A program made the position numbers and the translations under genes. A DNA stretch of 64,000 nucleotides from Hyphomicrobiales bacterium (GTDB lineage Bacteria > Pseudomonadota > Alphaproteobacteria > Rhizobiales > Xanthobacteraceae). Shown here piece by piece: positions 53,316 to 62,496 of this stretch (within the stretch, counting starts at the first letter, position 1; the number at the start of each line of letters is the position of its first letter). Location: the NCBI GenBank assembly GCA_017305555.1, contig JAFKKM010000015.1, forward strand, positions 1 through 64,000, read 5' to 3'. The notes under the pieces were generated by a model. It did no database searches, was not told the origin of the DNA, and was given only the letters and a program-made list of their open reading frames with translations.

Positions 53316-54524
53316 TCAGGCTGCCGTGACGCGGACGGTTTCGACGACGTTGCGCAGATAGCCGGCCGGATTCCACAACGCCTGCATCGGCTGCGTCTTG
53401 CCGTCGTTGCTGGTGGCGCGCACCTTCAACTCATGAGCGCCCGCGGTCAGCTTCACGGTGGCGTGCCATTCGCGGAACGAATAGTTGCCGAGGTTCTTGC
53501 CGAGTTTGGTCGGCAACCAGGTCTTGCCGCCGTCGGTCGATACCGCGACCTCCTTGATGCCCTTGCCGCCGTCGAAGGCGATGCCTTTCAGGCGGGTTTC
53601 GCCGGCTTTCACCTTGGCGCCGTCCTGCACGTTGGTGATGAAGGAGCGGACTGTGAAGCGGTTGATCGGAACGGTCGCCTTAGGCGGCGTGCCCGGCTCG
53701 ACGCAATTGCAGTCGTTGTCGGGAATCCGATAGGCGGTCTTCATCCAGAAATTGTCGTAGACGCTGTCGATGACGGTAATTTCGTTGAGGTGCTTGACCC
53801 AGTAGGTGCCGTAATAACCGGGCACCACGAGGCGCACTGGGAAGCCGTTGAGCATCGGCAGGTCCGTGCCGTTCATCGAATAGGCCAGCATCACCTCGCC
53901 GTCGCGGGCGTGATCGAGGTCGAGCGCCTTGGCGAAGTCCGGCGTCTTGTCGCTCACCGGGCCGTCGAGGCCGCCGAACACCACCTGCTTGGCGCCGGCC
54001 TGCACGCCGGCTTTCTCCAGCACGGTCTTGAGCGGCACGCCCTTCCAGCGTGCGTTGCCCATGGCGCCGTTGCCGGACTGGCCACCGGCGACGCGCGGTG
54101 TCGAGAAGCCGCGGCTGTTGCCGGAGCACTGCGTCACCGCCACGATTTCCTTCGCCGGCATCTTCTTGAGATCGGCAAGCGACAGCTTGAGCGGCTTGTC
54201 GACCTTGCCCTTCACCTCGATGGTGAATTTCGCGGGATCGATCTCGAGCGGAATATCGGCGAGATGGTAGCGGACGAAGAACGCGTCGTTCGGGGTGATG
54301 ACGCCCTCGTTGTAAACGGAGAACGGCGTTTCCAACTGCGGCGGACGGCTGGTTTGCAGGATCAACGGCCGCTTCTGCGGATACTTCGCCATCGGCCGCT
54401 CGCCGTTCTCGAACGGTAGCGTGACGGTTTTTGCGAGGGCACTGACTGAGCTGAGAAAAGATCCGGCGCCCAGTGTGGCGACGGTCGCGGTGGTGCCCGC
54501 GAGCAGACGACGTCTGTTGAGCAT
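53316..54524 (-). CDS. sorA: Sulfite dehydrogenase molybdenum subunit SorA
   Basis: A 402-aa molybdopterin enzyme that oxidises sulfite to sulfate in the periplasm. The N-terminus MLNRRRLLAGTTATVATLG is a Tat-type signal. TQCSGNSRGF carries the Mo-ligand C133. RLVVPGYYGTYWVKHLNEIT is a further family block. The C-terminal dimerisation domain includes GKGIKEVAVSTDGGKTW. The AGGAG-like start at ATG 54524 is good. sorB follows. Function is secure at the family level; some related enzymes act on other oxyanions. Confidence 0.95.
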   Translation of the reverse strand: MLNRRRLLAGTTATVATLGAGSFLSSVSALAKTVTLPFENGERPMAKYPQKRPLILQTSRPPQLETPFSVYNEGVITPNDAFFVRYHLADIPLEIDPAKFTIEVKGKVDKPLKLSLADLKKMPAKEIVAVTQCSGNSRGFSTPRVAGGQSGNGAMGNARWKGVPLKTVLEKAGVQAGAKQVVFGGLDGPVSDKTPDFAKALDLDHARDGEVMLAYSMNGTDLPMLNGFPVRLVVPGYYGTYWVKHLNEITVIDSVYDNFWMKTAYRIPDNDCNCVEPGTPPKATVPINRFTVRSFITNVQDGAKVKAGETRLKGIAFDGGKGIKEVAVSTDGGKTWLPTKLGKNLGNYSFREWHATVKLTAGAHELKVRATSNDGKTQPMQALWNPAGYLRNVVETVRVTAA

Positions 54525-54726
54525 GATGCTCCTCCTTGGTGGACGCGCAGTCCATTTTTTGACGGGCAGAGGCCGGATACCGGCGCATGTCCGCTTTCAA
54601 CCCCGACACTGACGACCGCACAGGAAGTCAGCAGTTCGAAGCCGCTTAGAGTTCAGGCAGCATGATCCTGGAAGAAGCACTTCGCAAGCGTGACGATGCG
54701 ATTGATCAACTCAAGCGCATAACGCG

Positions 54727-56163
54727 TTATGGCGTTGCATCGCTGTTCGGCCCAACATAGGCGATGCGCAGCATGTTGGTCGCGCCGGGTGTGCCGAGCG
54801 GGACGCCGGCGACGATGATGACGCGCTGGCCGGCCTTGGCGAAGCCGTCGCGAAACGCGATGCTGCCGGCGCGGTCGACCATGTCGTCCTGATCGTGGGC
54901 GTCCTCCGCCACGACGCAATGCACGCCCCACACCAATGACAGTTTGCGCCCGGTGGCGAGGCTTGGCGTGATCGCGACCACCGGCGGCTTCGGACGTTCG
55001 CGCGCGACGCGGAGGCCGGTCGAGCCCGAACTGGTCCAGCAGATGATGGCGGAGAGTTCGAGCGTCTCGGCGATCTGCCGCGCGGCGTCGGCGATGGCGT
55101 CGCCGATGGTCGCTTCCGGCTCGGGCCGCTGCGCGGTCAGCACGCCGCGATAGGTCGGGTCGCGTTCGACCTCCTCGCCGATGCGATTCATGGTGGAGAC
55201 CGCCTCGACAGGGAATTTGCCGGCCGCCGATTCCGCGGACAGCATGATGGCATCGGCGCCTTCGTAGACGGCGGTAGCAACGTCTGAGACTTCGGCGCGG
55301 GTCGGCACCGGCGACTGGATCATCGACTCCAGCATCTGCGTTGCCACCACCACCGGCTTGCCGGCCCTGCGCGCCATGCGCGTCATTTGTTTCTGTAAGC
55401 TCGGCACGCGCTCGACCGGCAGTTCGACGCCGAGGTCGCCACGCGCCACCATCAGCGCGTCAGAAACTTCCATGATGTCGGCGAGGCGTTCGATCGCTTG
55501 CGGCTTCTCGATCTTGGCCATCACCGAGGCGCGGCCGCGGATCAGCTTCTTGGCCTCGATCACGTCCTCGGCGCGCTGCACGAAGGACAGCGCCACCCAG
55601 TCGATGCCGGCGACTAGCGCGGCCTCGAGATCGGCGCGATCCTTCGGCGTCATCGCCGACATCGGCAGATCGGTATCCGGCAGGCTGACGCCCTTGCGAT
55701 CCGACATCTTGCCGCCGATCACGACGCGAGTGACGGCGTGGTCCGGCGCGGCTTCCTCGACGATCAGGCGGACCTTGCCGTCGTCGAGCAACAGCGCGTG
55801 GCCGGGCTTCAGCGCGGCGAGGATTTCCGGATGCGGCAATTGAACCCGCGTGGCGTCGCCGGGCTCCTTGCTGGAGTCGAGCGTGAAGCGCGCGCCGTTG
55901 TGAAGCTGGATTGCGCCGTCGGCGAACGCGCCGAGCCGCAGCTTCGGGCCCTGAAGGTCGACCAGAATGCCGATCGGGCGGCCGTAGCTGCTCTCGACAT
56001 TGCGGATGGTGTTGACCAATTCGCGCATCTTGTCGTGCGGCGTGTGGCTCATGTTGATGCGGAACACGTCTGCGCCGGCTTCGAACAGTCGCCGGATCAT
56101 GGTGCTGTCGGAGGAGGCAGGGCCGAGCGTGGCAAGAATCTTGATGCGGCGCAGGCGTCTCAT
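54727..56163 (-). CDS. pyk: Pyruvate kinase
   Basis: A 478-aa glycolytic enzyme, phosphoenolpyruvate to pyruvate with ATP formation. MRRLRRIKILATLGPASSD starts the barrel. INMSHTPHDKM, the metal/phosphate residues in LPDTDLPMSAMTPKD, then VMAKIEKPQAIERL with the catalytic Lys, and MVARGDLGVELP follow. ATG 56163 overlaps the DUF1036 stop (ATGA), so the two are coupled. The longer frame to 56433 is antisense-free but lacks support. Confidence 0.97.
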   Translation of the reverse strand: MRRLRRIKILATLGPASSDSTMIRRLFEAGADVFRINMSHTPHDKMRELVNTIRNVESSYGRPIGILVDLQGPKLRLGAFADGAIQLHNGARFTLDSSKEPGDATRVQLPHPEILAALKPGHALLLDDGKVRLIVEEAAPDHAVTRVVIGGKMSDRKGVSLPDTDLPMSAMTPKDRADLEAALVAGIDWVALSFVQRAEDVIEAKKLIRGRASVMAKIEKPQAIERLADIMEVSDALMVARGDLGVELPVERVPSLQKQMTRMARRAGKPVVVATQMLESMIQSPVPTRAEVSDVATAVYEGADAIMLSAESAAGKFPVEAVSTMNRIGEEVERDPTYRGVLTAQRPEPEATIGDAIADAARQIAETLELSAIICWTSSGSTGLRVARERPKPPVVAITPSLATGRKLSLVWGVHCVVAEDAHDQDDMVDRAGSIAFRDGFAKAGQRVIIVAGVPLGTPGATNMLRIAYVGPNSDATP

Positions 56164-56732
56164 TGCTTGGTCCCGGGCAGCGTCGCGGGCGGCAGGTTTG
56201 GTGCTCCCGGCGTCGTGGTGTGCGGGGCGTTCGGCAGTCCCGGGAGCGGGCCGGGCGCTGTGCCGCTGGGGTTCTGTTGGCCGGCTTCGGTCAATTGGAC
56301 GGTCCATGAGCGTTGTTCGCCAGTGTCGACTTCGAAAAAGCCGGTGCGGTCGAAACCGCGCGCCAGGCAGTTCTCTGTCCCCCGGATGGTGAATTCCTTG
56401 TCGCGTGAACACATGAAAGCCTGACCCGACCATTCCCCGCCGCGGTCATAATCGAGGGCATAGATGTAATAGTACCGCGCGATCAACGTTCCCCTTAGCA
56501 GGGTTTCGCAACTGCGCGACGACACGTTCCACCAGCCTTCCGTGACCCACCCCTCGGCATCCTTGTAGCCGAGCGCGATGCCGACGCGGCTCGGGGTGTT
56601 GTTGCACAGCCGGAAGTCCGCGCGTGCCGGCGCGGTCGACCAGCACATCACGGCAAGCGCAATTGCGCACATCGGGATGGCGGCGCGCAGGCGGCGCAAA
56701 ATACGGCGGTGCGGAGAATCGTCTCGGGTCAT
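56160..56732 (-). CDS. DUF1036 exported protein
   Basis: A 190-aa protein. The signal peptide ends APARADF; RLCNNTPSRVGIALGYKD is the DUF1036 core, with WNVSSRSCETLLRG and CLARGFDRTGFFEVD. Paired Cys suggest disulfides. The C-terminal Pro/Thr-rich tail (PGLPNAPHTTTPGAPNLPP) is low-complexity. Coupled to pyk by ATGA overlap, a pairing seen in this bacterial group. Function unknown. Confidence 0.92.
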   Translation of the reverse strand: MTRDDSPHRRILRRLRAAIPMCAIALAVMCWSTAPARADFRLCNNTPSRVGIALGYKDAEGWVTEGWWNVSSRSCETLLRGTLIARYYYIYALDYDRGGEWSGQAFMCSRDKEFTIRGTENCLARGFDRTGFFEVDTGEQRSWTVQLTEAGQQNPSGTAPGPLPGLPNAPHTTTPGAPNLPPATLPGTKQ

Positions 56733-56930
56733 CCGGTCCAGCTATAGCAAAGCATTCGCGATTTGGCGCGCACCAACGCGGCCGGCTCAACCGATGGTGA
56801 CCGGACCGGCGTCGCCGAATGCCGGTGCGAGCCTTCACGCGAGGCGGCTTTTTTACACATCAAGGTGGAAAAATCTGTGATCGGACCCATTTTGGGTTAA
56901 CGTTCGGGACTTCACGATGAGAGATGCGCC

Positions 56931-57233
56931 ATGGCGATCGACGAGAAAACCACTACTGAACTGGAAGCTGCCGTATTTCGCCGACTGGTGGCGCATCTGC
57001 GCGAGCGAACCGACGTGCAGAACATCGACCTGATGAATCTCGCCGGCTTCTGCCGCAACTGCCTGTCCAACTGGATGAAGGAAGCTGCCGACGCGAAAGG
57101 CATCGCGCTGAGCAAGGACGAGAGCCGCGAGGCGGTCTACGGGATGCCGTACGAGACATGGAAGGCGAAATATCAGGGCAGTGCCACGCCGGAACAACTG
57201 GCCACGATGGCCAAGGCGCAAACAGGCCATTGA
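56931..57233 (+). CDS. DUF1244 family protein
   Basis: A 100-aa protein with the family pattern AAVFRRLVAHLRERTDVQNI, DLMNLAGFCRNCLSNWMKEA and KDESREAVYGMPYETWKAKY. Two Cys (F-C-R-N-C) are conserved. Structure of a homologue is all-helical; function is unknown. It lies upstream of gapR in the same direction, an arrangement conserved in alphaproteobacteria. Confidence 0.93.
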   Translation: MAIDEKTTTELEAAVFRRLVAHLRERTDVQNIDLMNLAGFCRNCLSNWMKEAADAKGIALSKDESREAVYGMPYETWKAKYQGSATPEQLATMAKAQTGH

Positions 57234-57400
57234 GGCCATAATGACGGCGTGCAGAGCCTCTGGATTTTTTCTTCTGTGGGGCTGCTGTGGATGATCCGGA
57301 TGCCGCCTTGACGAAAGGCGCGCCAGTCATGAGTGTCGCCCAACAATGCGGTGTGCTTCCGGCCTCCGCCCACCCATATTCAGTTCAGTAGGAGTGCACG

Positions 57401-57670
57401 ATGGCCACCGCTGCCGCCGTCCAGGACGAGCCCGCGACCCGCTTTGCCAAGGATCAGCTCAAGGCCATCATCGAGCGTATCGAGCGGCTGGAAGAAGAGA
57501 AGAAGGCGATTTCCGACGACATCCGCGATGTCTACGCCGAGGCCAAAGGCAACGGCTACGACGTCAAGGCGCTGCGCACCATCGTGCGGATGCGCAAACA
57601 GGACGCCAACGAGCGCGCCGAGCAGGAAACCATTCTGGAGACCTATCTCCAGGCGTTGGGAATGCTCTGA
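57401..57670 (+). CDS. gapR: GapR nucleoid-associated protein (DUF2312)
   Basis: An 89-aa coiled-coil DNA-binding protein. [40 protein letters not shown] and [20 protein letters not shown] match Caulobacter GapR. GapR binds overtwisted AT-rich DNA and helps chromosome structure and replication. AGGAG lies 7 bp before the ATG. Confidence 0.95.
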   Translation: MATAAAVQDEPATRFAKDQLKAIIERIERLEEEKKAISDDIRDVYAEAKGNGYDVKALRTIVRMRKQDANERAEQETILETYLQALGML

Positions 57671-57688
57671 GGCATCATCGCACGCCGT

Positions 57689-57850
57689 CGTCATGGTCGG
57701 GCGTAGCCGTTCGAAGAACGGCGTCGCTTCGCTCGCCCGTAGCCGTTCGAAGAACGGCGTCGCTTCGCTCGCCTATGGTCCCGGCCATCCACGTCGTTAA
57801 ATCCGTAAGTCTTCAAGACGTGGATGCCCGGCATAAAGCCGGGCATGACG
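57689..57850. repeat. Family B element with internal 36-bp tandem duplication (copy 6)
   Basis: The element starts CGTCATGGTCGGG and ends GCCGGGCATGACG. A 36-bp block beginning CGTAGCCGTTCGAAGAACGG occurs twice in tandem (57702-57737 and 57738-57773). It follows the gapR stop by 19 bp. Confidence 0.85.
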
Positions 57851-57877
57851 GATCAACTTGAACGCATCACGCGCCAT

Positions 57878-58026
57878 AGAGCATGATTTTCCGAGGCTGA
57901 ATCTGAGGTCGTCACCCTGAGGTGCTGTCGCGTAGCGACAGCCTCGAAGGGCGACGGTGGCGATCCTTCGAGGCTCGCTTCGCTCGCACCTCAGGATGAC
58001 GGCGCACGCTTCAATTCAAGTCGATC
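57878..58026 (+). repeat. ~145-bp repeat, inverted copy 2
   Basis: AGAGCATGATTTTCCGAGG leads into a full family D unit (57910-58001), then GCACGCTTCAATTCAAGTCG. The inverted partner is at 52788-52932. It ends about 6 bp before the DUF882 stop codon. Confidence 0.85.
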
Positions 58027-58031
58027 TCGCC

Positions 58032-59645
58032 TTAGCGCAGCGCGGCGGTCTGGAATGTCACCGTCGGCAAGTTGGCGACGGCGGTACCGGTGAAGCGGTC
58101 GCAGACCATGCCGGGCTGCGGATCGCTGGAGAAGCTCGCCGCGACGGTAGTTTGCGGCTTCACGAAATGGACCCGCATCGCCGTCATGTCAGGCTCACCG
58201 AACACGGTCGAGGACATCGCCGTGGTGGCGCTCGGCGACAGGATCATCGCGCGCATCCAGACAGTGTCGCCCTTGGCGGCGGACGCCAGCCGCGTCGAGA
58301 CCGTGATCCGGCCATCGCGGCCCTGATGGCCTTTCGCTACCACCGTGGTCACATCATTGACCGACATCGCATTGTGCTTGGCTGGGCGATGCCGCAGATG
58401 GCGTGGAATCGGCGCGCTGGCGGCGACGATGTGGGCGCGATCGAGCGGCGAGGGCACCGGCGCGAAGGCCAGAGCATGGAAGGCATGGTCGATGCTGGCG
58501 GTCGGCTGCGGATCGACGGCGTTGGAGAGCGCCTGTCGCGCGCTGATGGCGGCGACCTGCGCCGGCGTCGCCTGCTTCGGCTTGGTCGGCGGCGTATCGC
58601 CCCAGAAGCCGCGTGAATTGATGATATCGGCCGGTGTCCTGAATTTCGGTTCGGTGCGAGCCACCGCCTCTTGCCTGGCGGGCGCGGGCGCCGGGACGAT
58701 GTTATCGGCCGAGGCGACCTGATAGCTGGCGGGGATCGTCGGTTTGGCGCGCGGTAGTGGCACCGGTTCGGCCGGGATAGCTGCGGCGGTTACGACAGGA
58801 GCGGCCTCAGGTTTGGCGGCCGAAGGCGCATTGCTTGTTGATGCTTCGTCATCCTCGTCGTTGGACTTCGACTTGAACAGCGACGCGAGCAGGCTCTTGG
58901 GCTTCTCGAACGAGAAGCTGTCGTCGCCCTTGCCGCGCCTCTGAACGTCGGCCAGCGCCAGTTGATAGCCGGCCAGCGGCTTGCCGTCGGACGGCACGTG
59001 CACGGTGCGGCCGTTGGGGAAGACGCGGACCAACTGGTCGTGGGTCATGCGCGGCCAGTGACGGATGTTGCCGGTGTCGAGGTGGACAAACGGCGATCCG
59101 GAGGTCGGGTAGAAGCCGACGCCGCCGCGTTGCAAGCGCAGCCCGGCGAAGCGGATCTGCTCCAGCGGTACGCCGGGAATGAAGAAGTCCATGGCGCGGC
59201 CGAGCATGTGCTGGCTGTGGCGCGCGACGCCGGTGTGGGCGGAGCGGCGGCGAAGCATGGAATTGGTGGCGGGCGAGCGGTAGGACGAGATGATCTGGAT
59301 CGGCTTCTTGCCGTCGACGTCGCGATAGACTTCCCACAAAATGTCGAACAGGTGCGGGTCCATCGTGGTCTGCGCCTGGTTACGCCAGTCGCGCAGGAAG
59401 TGATTGAGCCGCTTGAGCGCGGCCTCGTCGTAACGGCCGTTGCGCTTGTAGGTGATGGTCAGGTCTTCGCCGGAATGGGTGTGGTGGAACGACAGCGTGC
59501 GGGTTTCGCGCGACGCGGTGGCGTCATGGACCGAGCCGGCGCCGGCGAGAAGCAGCAGCGACGTCAGGCCGACGCCGTAACCGGCGCGCGACAGGGTCAG
59601 CGATTTGAAAACGCGTGCGAAACCGACCGGCACGAATGAGCCCAC
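58032..59645 (-). CDS. DUF882 (YcbK-like, M15-related) envelope protein
   Basis: A 537-aa exported protein. After a late signal segment (YGVGLTSLLLLAGAGSVHDA), a zinc-peptidase-like DUF882 domain covers about residues 45-215: IISSYRSPATNSMLRRRSAH, HSQHMLGRAMDFFIPG and FVHLDTGNIRHW hold the expected His and Asp ligands. About 320 residues of Pro/Ala-rich low complexity follow. It may be a peptidoglycan peptidase, a role known for some DUF882 relatives. The start (GTG 59645) is uncertain. It is downstream of the L,D-transpeptidase gene with a terminator between. Confidence 0.88.
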   Translation of the reverse strand: MGSFVPVGFARVFKSLTLSRAGYGVGLTSLLLLAGAGSVHDATASRETRTLSFHHTHSGEDLTITYKRNGRYDEAALKRLNHFLRDWRNQAQTTMDPHLFDILWEVYRDVDGKKPIQIISSYRSPATNSMLRRRSAHTGVARHSQHMLGRAMDFFIPGVPLEQIRFAGLRLQRGGVGFYPTSGSPFVHLDTGNIRHWPRMTHDQLVRVFPNGRTVHVPSDGKPLAGYQLALADVQRRGKGDDSFSFEKPKSLLASLFKSKSNDEDDEASTSNAPSAAKPEAAPVVTAAAIPAEPVPLPRAKPTIPASYQVASADNIVPAPAPARQEAVARTEPKFRTPADIINSRGFWGDTPPTKPKQATPAQVAAISARQALSNAVDPQPTASIDHAFHALAFAPVPSPLDRAHIVAASAPIPRHLRHRPAKHNAMSVNDVTTVVAKGHQGRDGRITVSTRLASAAKGDTVWMRAMILSPSATTAMSSTVFGEPDMTAMRVHFVKPQTTVAASFSSDPQPGMVCDRFTGTAVANLPTVTFQTAALR

Positions 59646-59826
59646 CCAGAGGACGTTCAGTCAAAACTCCTTCGCAACCCCATGCAGCGAAAGAGGGATA
59701 ACGAGGCTTAAATCAGGAGGGTTAATCGAGATTTACCCCCAAATCGGATTGAAGAAAGAAACCTAGCCCAGCGAGTATGGCAAAAAATAGCCCGCGCCCA
59801 GCGGCGGGGTGTACAATGGTTAACGG

Positions 59827-59857
59827 AACGGGCTCCGCCGGTGTGACGGAGCCCGTT
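59827..59857 (-). terminator. Hairpin terminator of the L,D-transpeptidase gene
   Basis: An 11-bp perfect stem AACGGGCTCCG/CGGAGCCCGTT with a 9-nt loop, about 40 bp past the stop codon. It is stable in both directions but lacks a strong U-tract. Confidence 0.7.
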
Positions 59858-59898
59858 GATATTGCAGATAAATTTCGTTCAATCGGAGCGAAATCGGC

Positions 59899-62022
59899 CT
59901 AGCGATAAATTCTCCGGCGCTGGCCGTATTCGGCGGCCGGCGGCGGGGCCTGGGTCGGAATGCCGAACAGCCGCTCGAAGAAGTTCGGCCCGCTGTCATG
60001 GCCGAAACCGCCACGGTCGTTGACCGCGACCGGAAGCTGGGCCCGGGGCCGCGAATAGTTCGGCTGGGCGTGGGCGACCACGGCTTCGAGGTTCTTGTTC
60101 TTGCTGTTACGCAGCAGCGCCAGCATGGTCGAGTCGCGCCCGTAAATATCGCGGCGGATTTGCAGCTTGCCGGCATCGTCGACGAACGCGGTCTGGTAGG
60201 TGATGTTCACCGGGATGGGCGTCGCGAACTTGATGTCGCGCTCGGTGCTGCCGTACATCGAACGGATTTTCTCCGGCGTGTAGTGCTCGTTCGGCATCGC
60301 GATGTTGAGCAGGATCGATGCGTATTGATCGGGGTTCTGCACCCGCATACAGCCGTGGCTGAATGCGCGAACGTCGCGGGAGAACAGGTTCTTGTCCGGC
60401 GTGTCGTGCTGATACACCAGGAACTTGTTCGGGAAGTTGAAGCGGATGCGGCCCAGCGCGTTGCGCTCGCCCGGCGGCTGCGAGATGCGGATGGTCCCGT
60501 CGGGGCTCTGCTGCAGCTTCAGGCCCATGCGGTCGAGCACAGTCGGATCCTGCTGCAACGCCGGCAGGTATTCGTTGGTGATGATCGACGGCGGCACGTT
60601 CCAGGTCGGGTTGACGGTGATGTACTTCATCGTCTCAGTCAGAAGCGGCGTGGCGTGCTTGCCGGGCTTGCCGACCACCACGCGGGTCTTCCAGACCTCG
60701 GCGCCGTTATGCATCACCTTCAGCGTGAAATCGGGAATGTTGAGGATGGCGTAGGCGTTGCCAAGCGACGGCGCGCCGAGCTGGCGCGGCAGCCAGCGCC
60801 AACGCTCCATGTTGACGACGATGGTATCGATCTCGCGGTCGCGCTTCGGGCTGTTAATGGCCTTCACGGTGTGGTCGTCGAGGACGCCGGTCGCCTTCAG
60901 GCCGGCGTGCGCCTGAAACTTGCGGACTGCGGCGGCGACGGTGGCGTCGTAATGGGTGTCGTCGGGATTTTCGGTGACGCCCAGCTTGGCGCGCAGTTGC
61001 GGCACACGGTCATCTTCCATCGCGACCGGATGCGGGTTTTTCTTGGTCTTCCGGGCGAGCGAGAGCTTCGGACCTTCCGGCAGCAGCGTCACCGGACCTT
61101 CCGACTGGCCGCGCAACTCGGCGAGCTTGGCGCGCAGCTCCTTATAGAGTTTCTGCGGCGGGTTATAGGCTTGCAGCGCCGCCGAAGCATCCTTCGCCGT
61201 CGAGATGTTGGCGAGCACCTCGTTAGGATCGACGGGATGTTCGGGATATTGGATGTCGGCGCTCACCTGCGACCAGTGCATCTGGCCACTTTGCGCCTGG
61301 CGCGCGTAGTCCAACATGCTGGCGGTCAGCTTGAGGTCGGCTTCCGCCAGCGCATCGGGGCCGGTCGCAGAGCCGAAGTTCGGCACCGGATATTCCGCCG
61401 GGTTGAGGCCGTCGACGGCGGCATCGTTGAGGCGCGACACGACGCTCTTGGCGCGCGCGGTGAGGGCGCCGCCCTCGGTCCACAGCGGAGCGTAATCGCG
61501 GGCGGCGTAGAATTTCTCCACGGCGGCGCGCTCGTTCTTGCGGTCGAAGAACTTGCCGGCCTGGGTTTGCAGCGCCTCGCGCAGCTTGTCGGCGACGGGC
61601 TGATCGGCGGGCGCGACCTTGCCGGCGGCTTTCACGGGCTCCTGCGCGGCGGGGGCCGCAGCCGGTTCCTTGGCTTGCTGGGCCGCAGCGTCGGACGTCG
61701 CAGGCGGGGCCGTCACGCTGGTGGCGGGGGCGGTCGCGGGCGTGGTGCTCGCGGTGGTTTCGGTCTTGTCGGCCGATGCAGGCGCGGCGGCGGTGCTGGT
61801 CGCCGGGCTTGAGGCCGTCGCCGTGATATCGGCGGCGGTCGGCGGCGGCACGAGGCTGGTGTCGGGCACGGGAACCGCGGCATCGATCGCCAACTGCGCC
61901 GCGTTGTTTTGCGCCGGCGCGGTCTGCGCGAATGCGCTCGAGGTCGAAACCGTCAGGAATGTCGCCGCGACGGCCATCAGCACGCGGTCAAATCCATGTC
62001 GGCCAATCGAGTCGTTCCGCAT
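59899..62022 (-). CDS. L,D-transpeptidase of the YcbB/LdtD type
   Basis: A 707-aa exported enzyme that forms 3-3 cross-links in peptidoglycan or attaches proteins to it. The signal peptide ends SSAFAQTAP; a long Ala/Pro/Thr-rich region follows. AAAVRKFQAHAGLKATGVLD is a PG-binding domain. The YkuD domain includes RVVVGKPGKHATPLLTETMK and, at about residue 555, AFSHGCMRVQ with catalytic Cys. Start ATG 62022 (MRNDSIG) is preferred to 62106 since AAAGG lies at the right distance. Expressed in the same direction as the NtrC-like gene upstream. Confidence 0.93.
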   Translation of the reverse strand: MRNDSIGRHGFDRVLMAVAATFLTVSTSSAFAQTAPAQNNAAQLAIDAAVPVPDTSLVPPPTAADITATASSPATSTAAAPASADKTETTASTTPATAPATSVTAPPATSDAAAQQAKEPAAAPAAQEPVKAAGKVAPADQPVADKLREALQTQAGKFFDRKNERAAVEKFYAARDYAPLWTEGGALTARAKSVVSRLNDAAVDGLNPAEYPVPNFGSATGPDALAEADLKLTASMLDYARQAQSGQMHWSQVSADIQYPEHPVDPNEVLANISTAKDASAALQAYNPPQKLYKELRAKLAELRGQSEGPVTLLPEGPKLSLARKTKKNPHPVAMEDDRVPQLRAKLGVTENPDDTHYDATVAAAVRKFQAHAGLKATGVLDDHTVKAINSPKRDREIDTIVVNMERWRWLPRQLGAPSLGNAYAILNIPDFTLKVMHNGAEVWKTRVVVGKPGKHATPLLTETMKYITVNPTWNVPPSIITNEYLPALQQDPTVLDRMGLKLQQSPDGTIRISQPPGERNALGRIRFNFPNKFLVYQHDTPDKNLFSRDVRAFSHGCMRVQNPDQYASILLNIAMPNEHYTPEKIRSMYGSTERDIKFATPIPVNITYQTAFVDDAGKLQIRRDIYGRDSTMLALLRNSKNKNLEAVVAHAQPNYSRPRAQLPVAVNDRGGFGHDSGPNFFERLFGIPTQAPPPAAEYGQRRRIYR

Positions 62023-62496
62023 TCCTCTAACCTTTCGCTCTAACCTCTCGGCGAAACCGTCCTGCGTTTGGAACGGTTCTGCTCTCAAGTGCGCGCAGCG
62101 TGTCACGGCACGTTTGCCAAAGTGTCAACATCGCCGGCTCGCACCGCTCGACGCCATCACTTCGACTGTCCGCAACTTAACTCTGCGGTGGATGCGCGGT
62201 TCCTTGCATATGGTCCCGCGAACATAAAGCCCCGCGAAATACGGCACAGCACGAGCGCGCCGCGATTCATTCGCAGGATACACGGCTGGCGCCTGAGCAA
62301 CCAGCGTGGCACCGAATGGTTCACGACAAACTGACCGGGAAACCACTCGTTTGCAACGCGCGTCGGGGCCTGTTGGTCGCTTTTGCGTGTGTCTGTCACC
62401 GGACCGCAACGGTTCAATCGATCCGCGAGGTTTGCGAGATATCGGCTATGTGTGACATCCGCGCCACGCTTTGCGTTCGTGGTGTCACGGATCGCG
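62023..62496. promoter_or_regulatory. Upstream region of the L,D-transpeptidase gene
   Basis: About 470 bp without a convincing gene, between the L,D-transpeptidase and the sigma-54 activator, both on the minus strand. Minus frames such as 62157-62519 have no family pattern. A sigma-54 type promoter (GG-N10-GC) for the transpeptidase was looked for but none stood out. Confidence 0.4.

Noticed and set aside
57702-57773. Short tandem repeat as a CRISPR array
   Set aside because: Only two adjacent copies without spacers, inside a known palindromic element; no cas genes.
59998-61812. 604-codon plus-strand frame
   Set aside because: Antisense to the L,D-transpeptidase; composition is that of a shadow frame.
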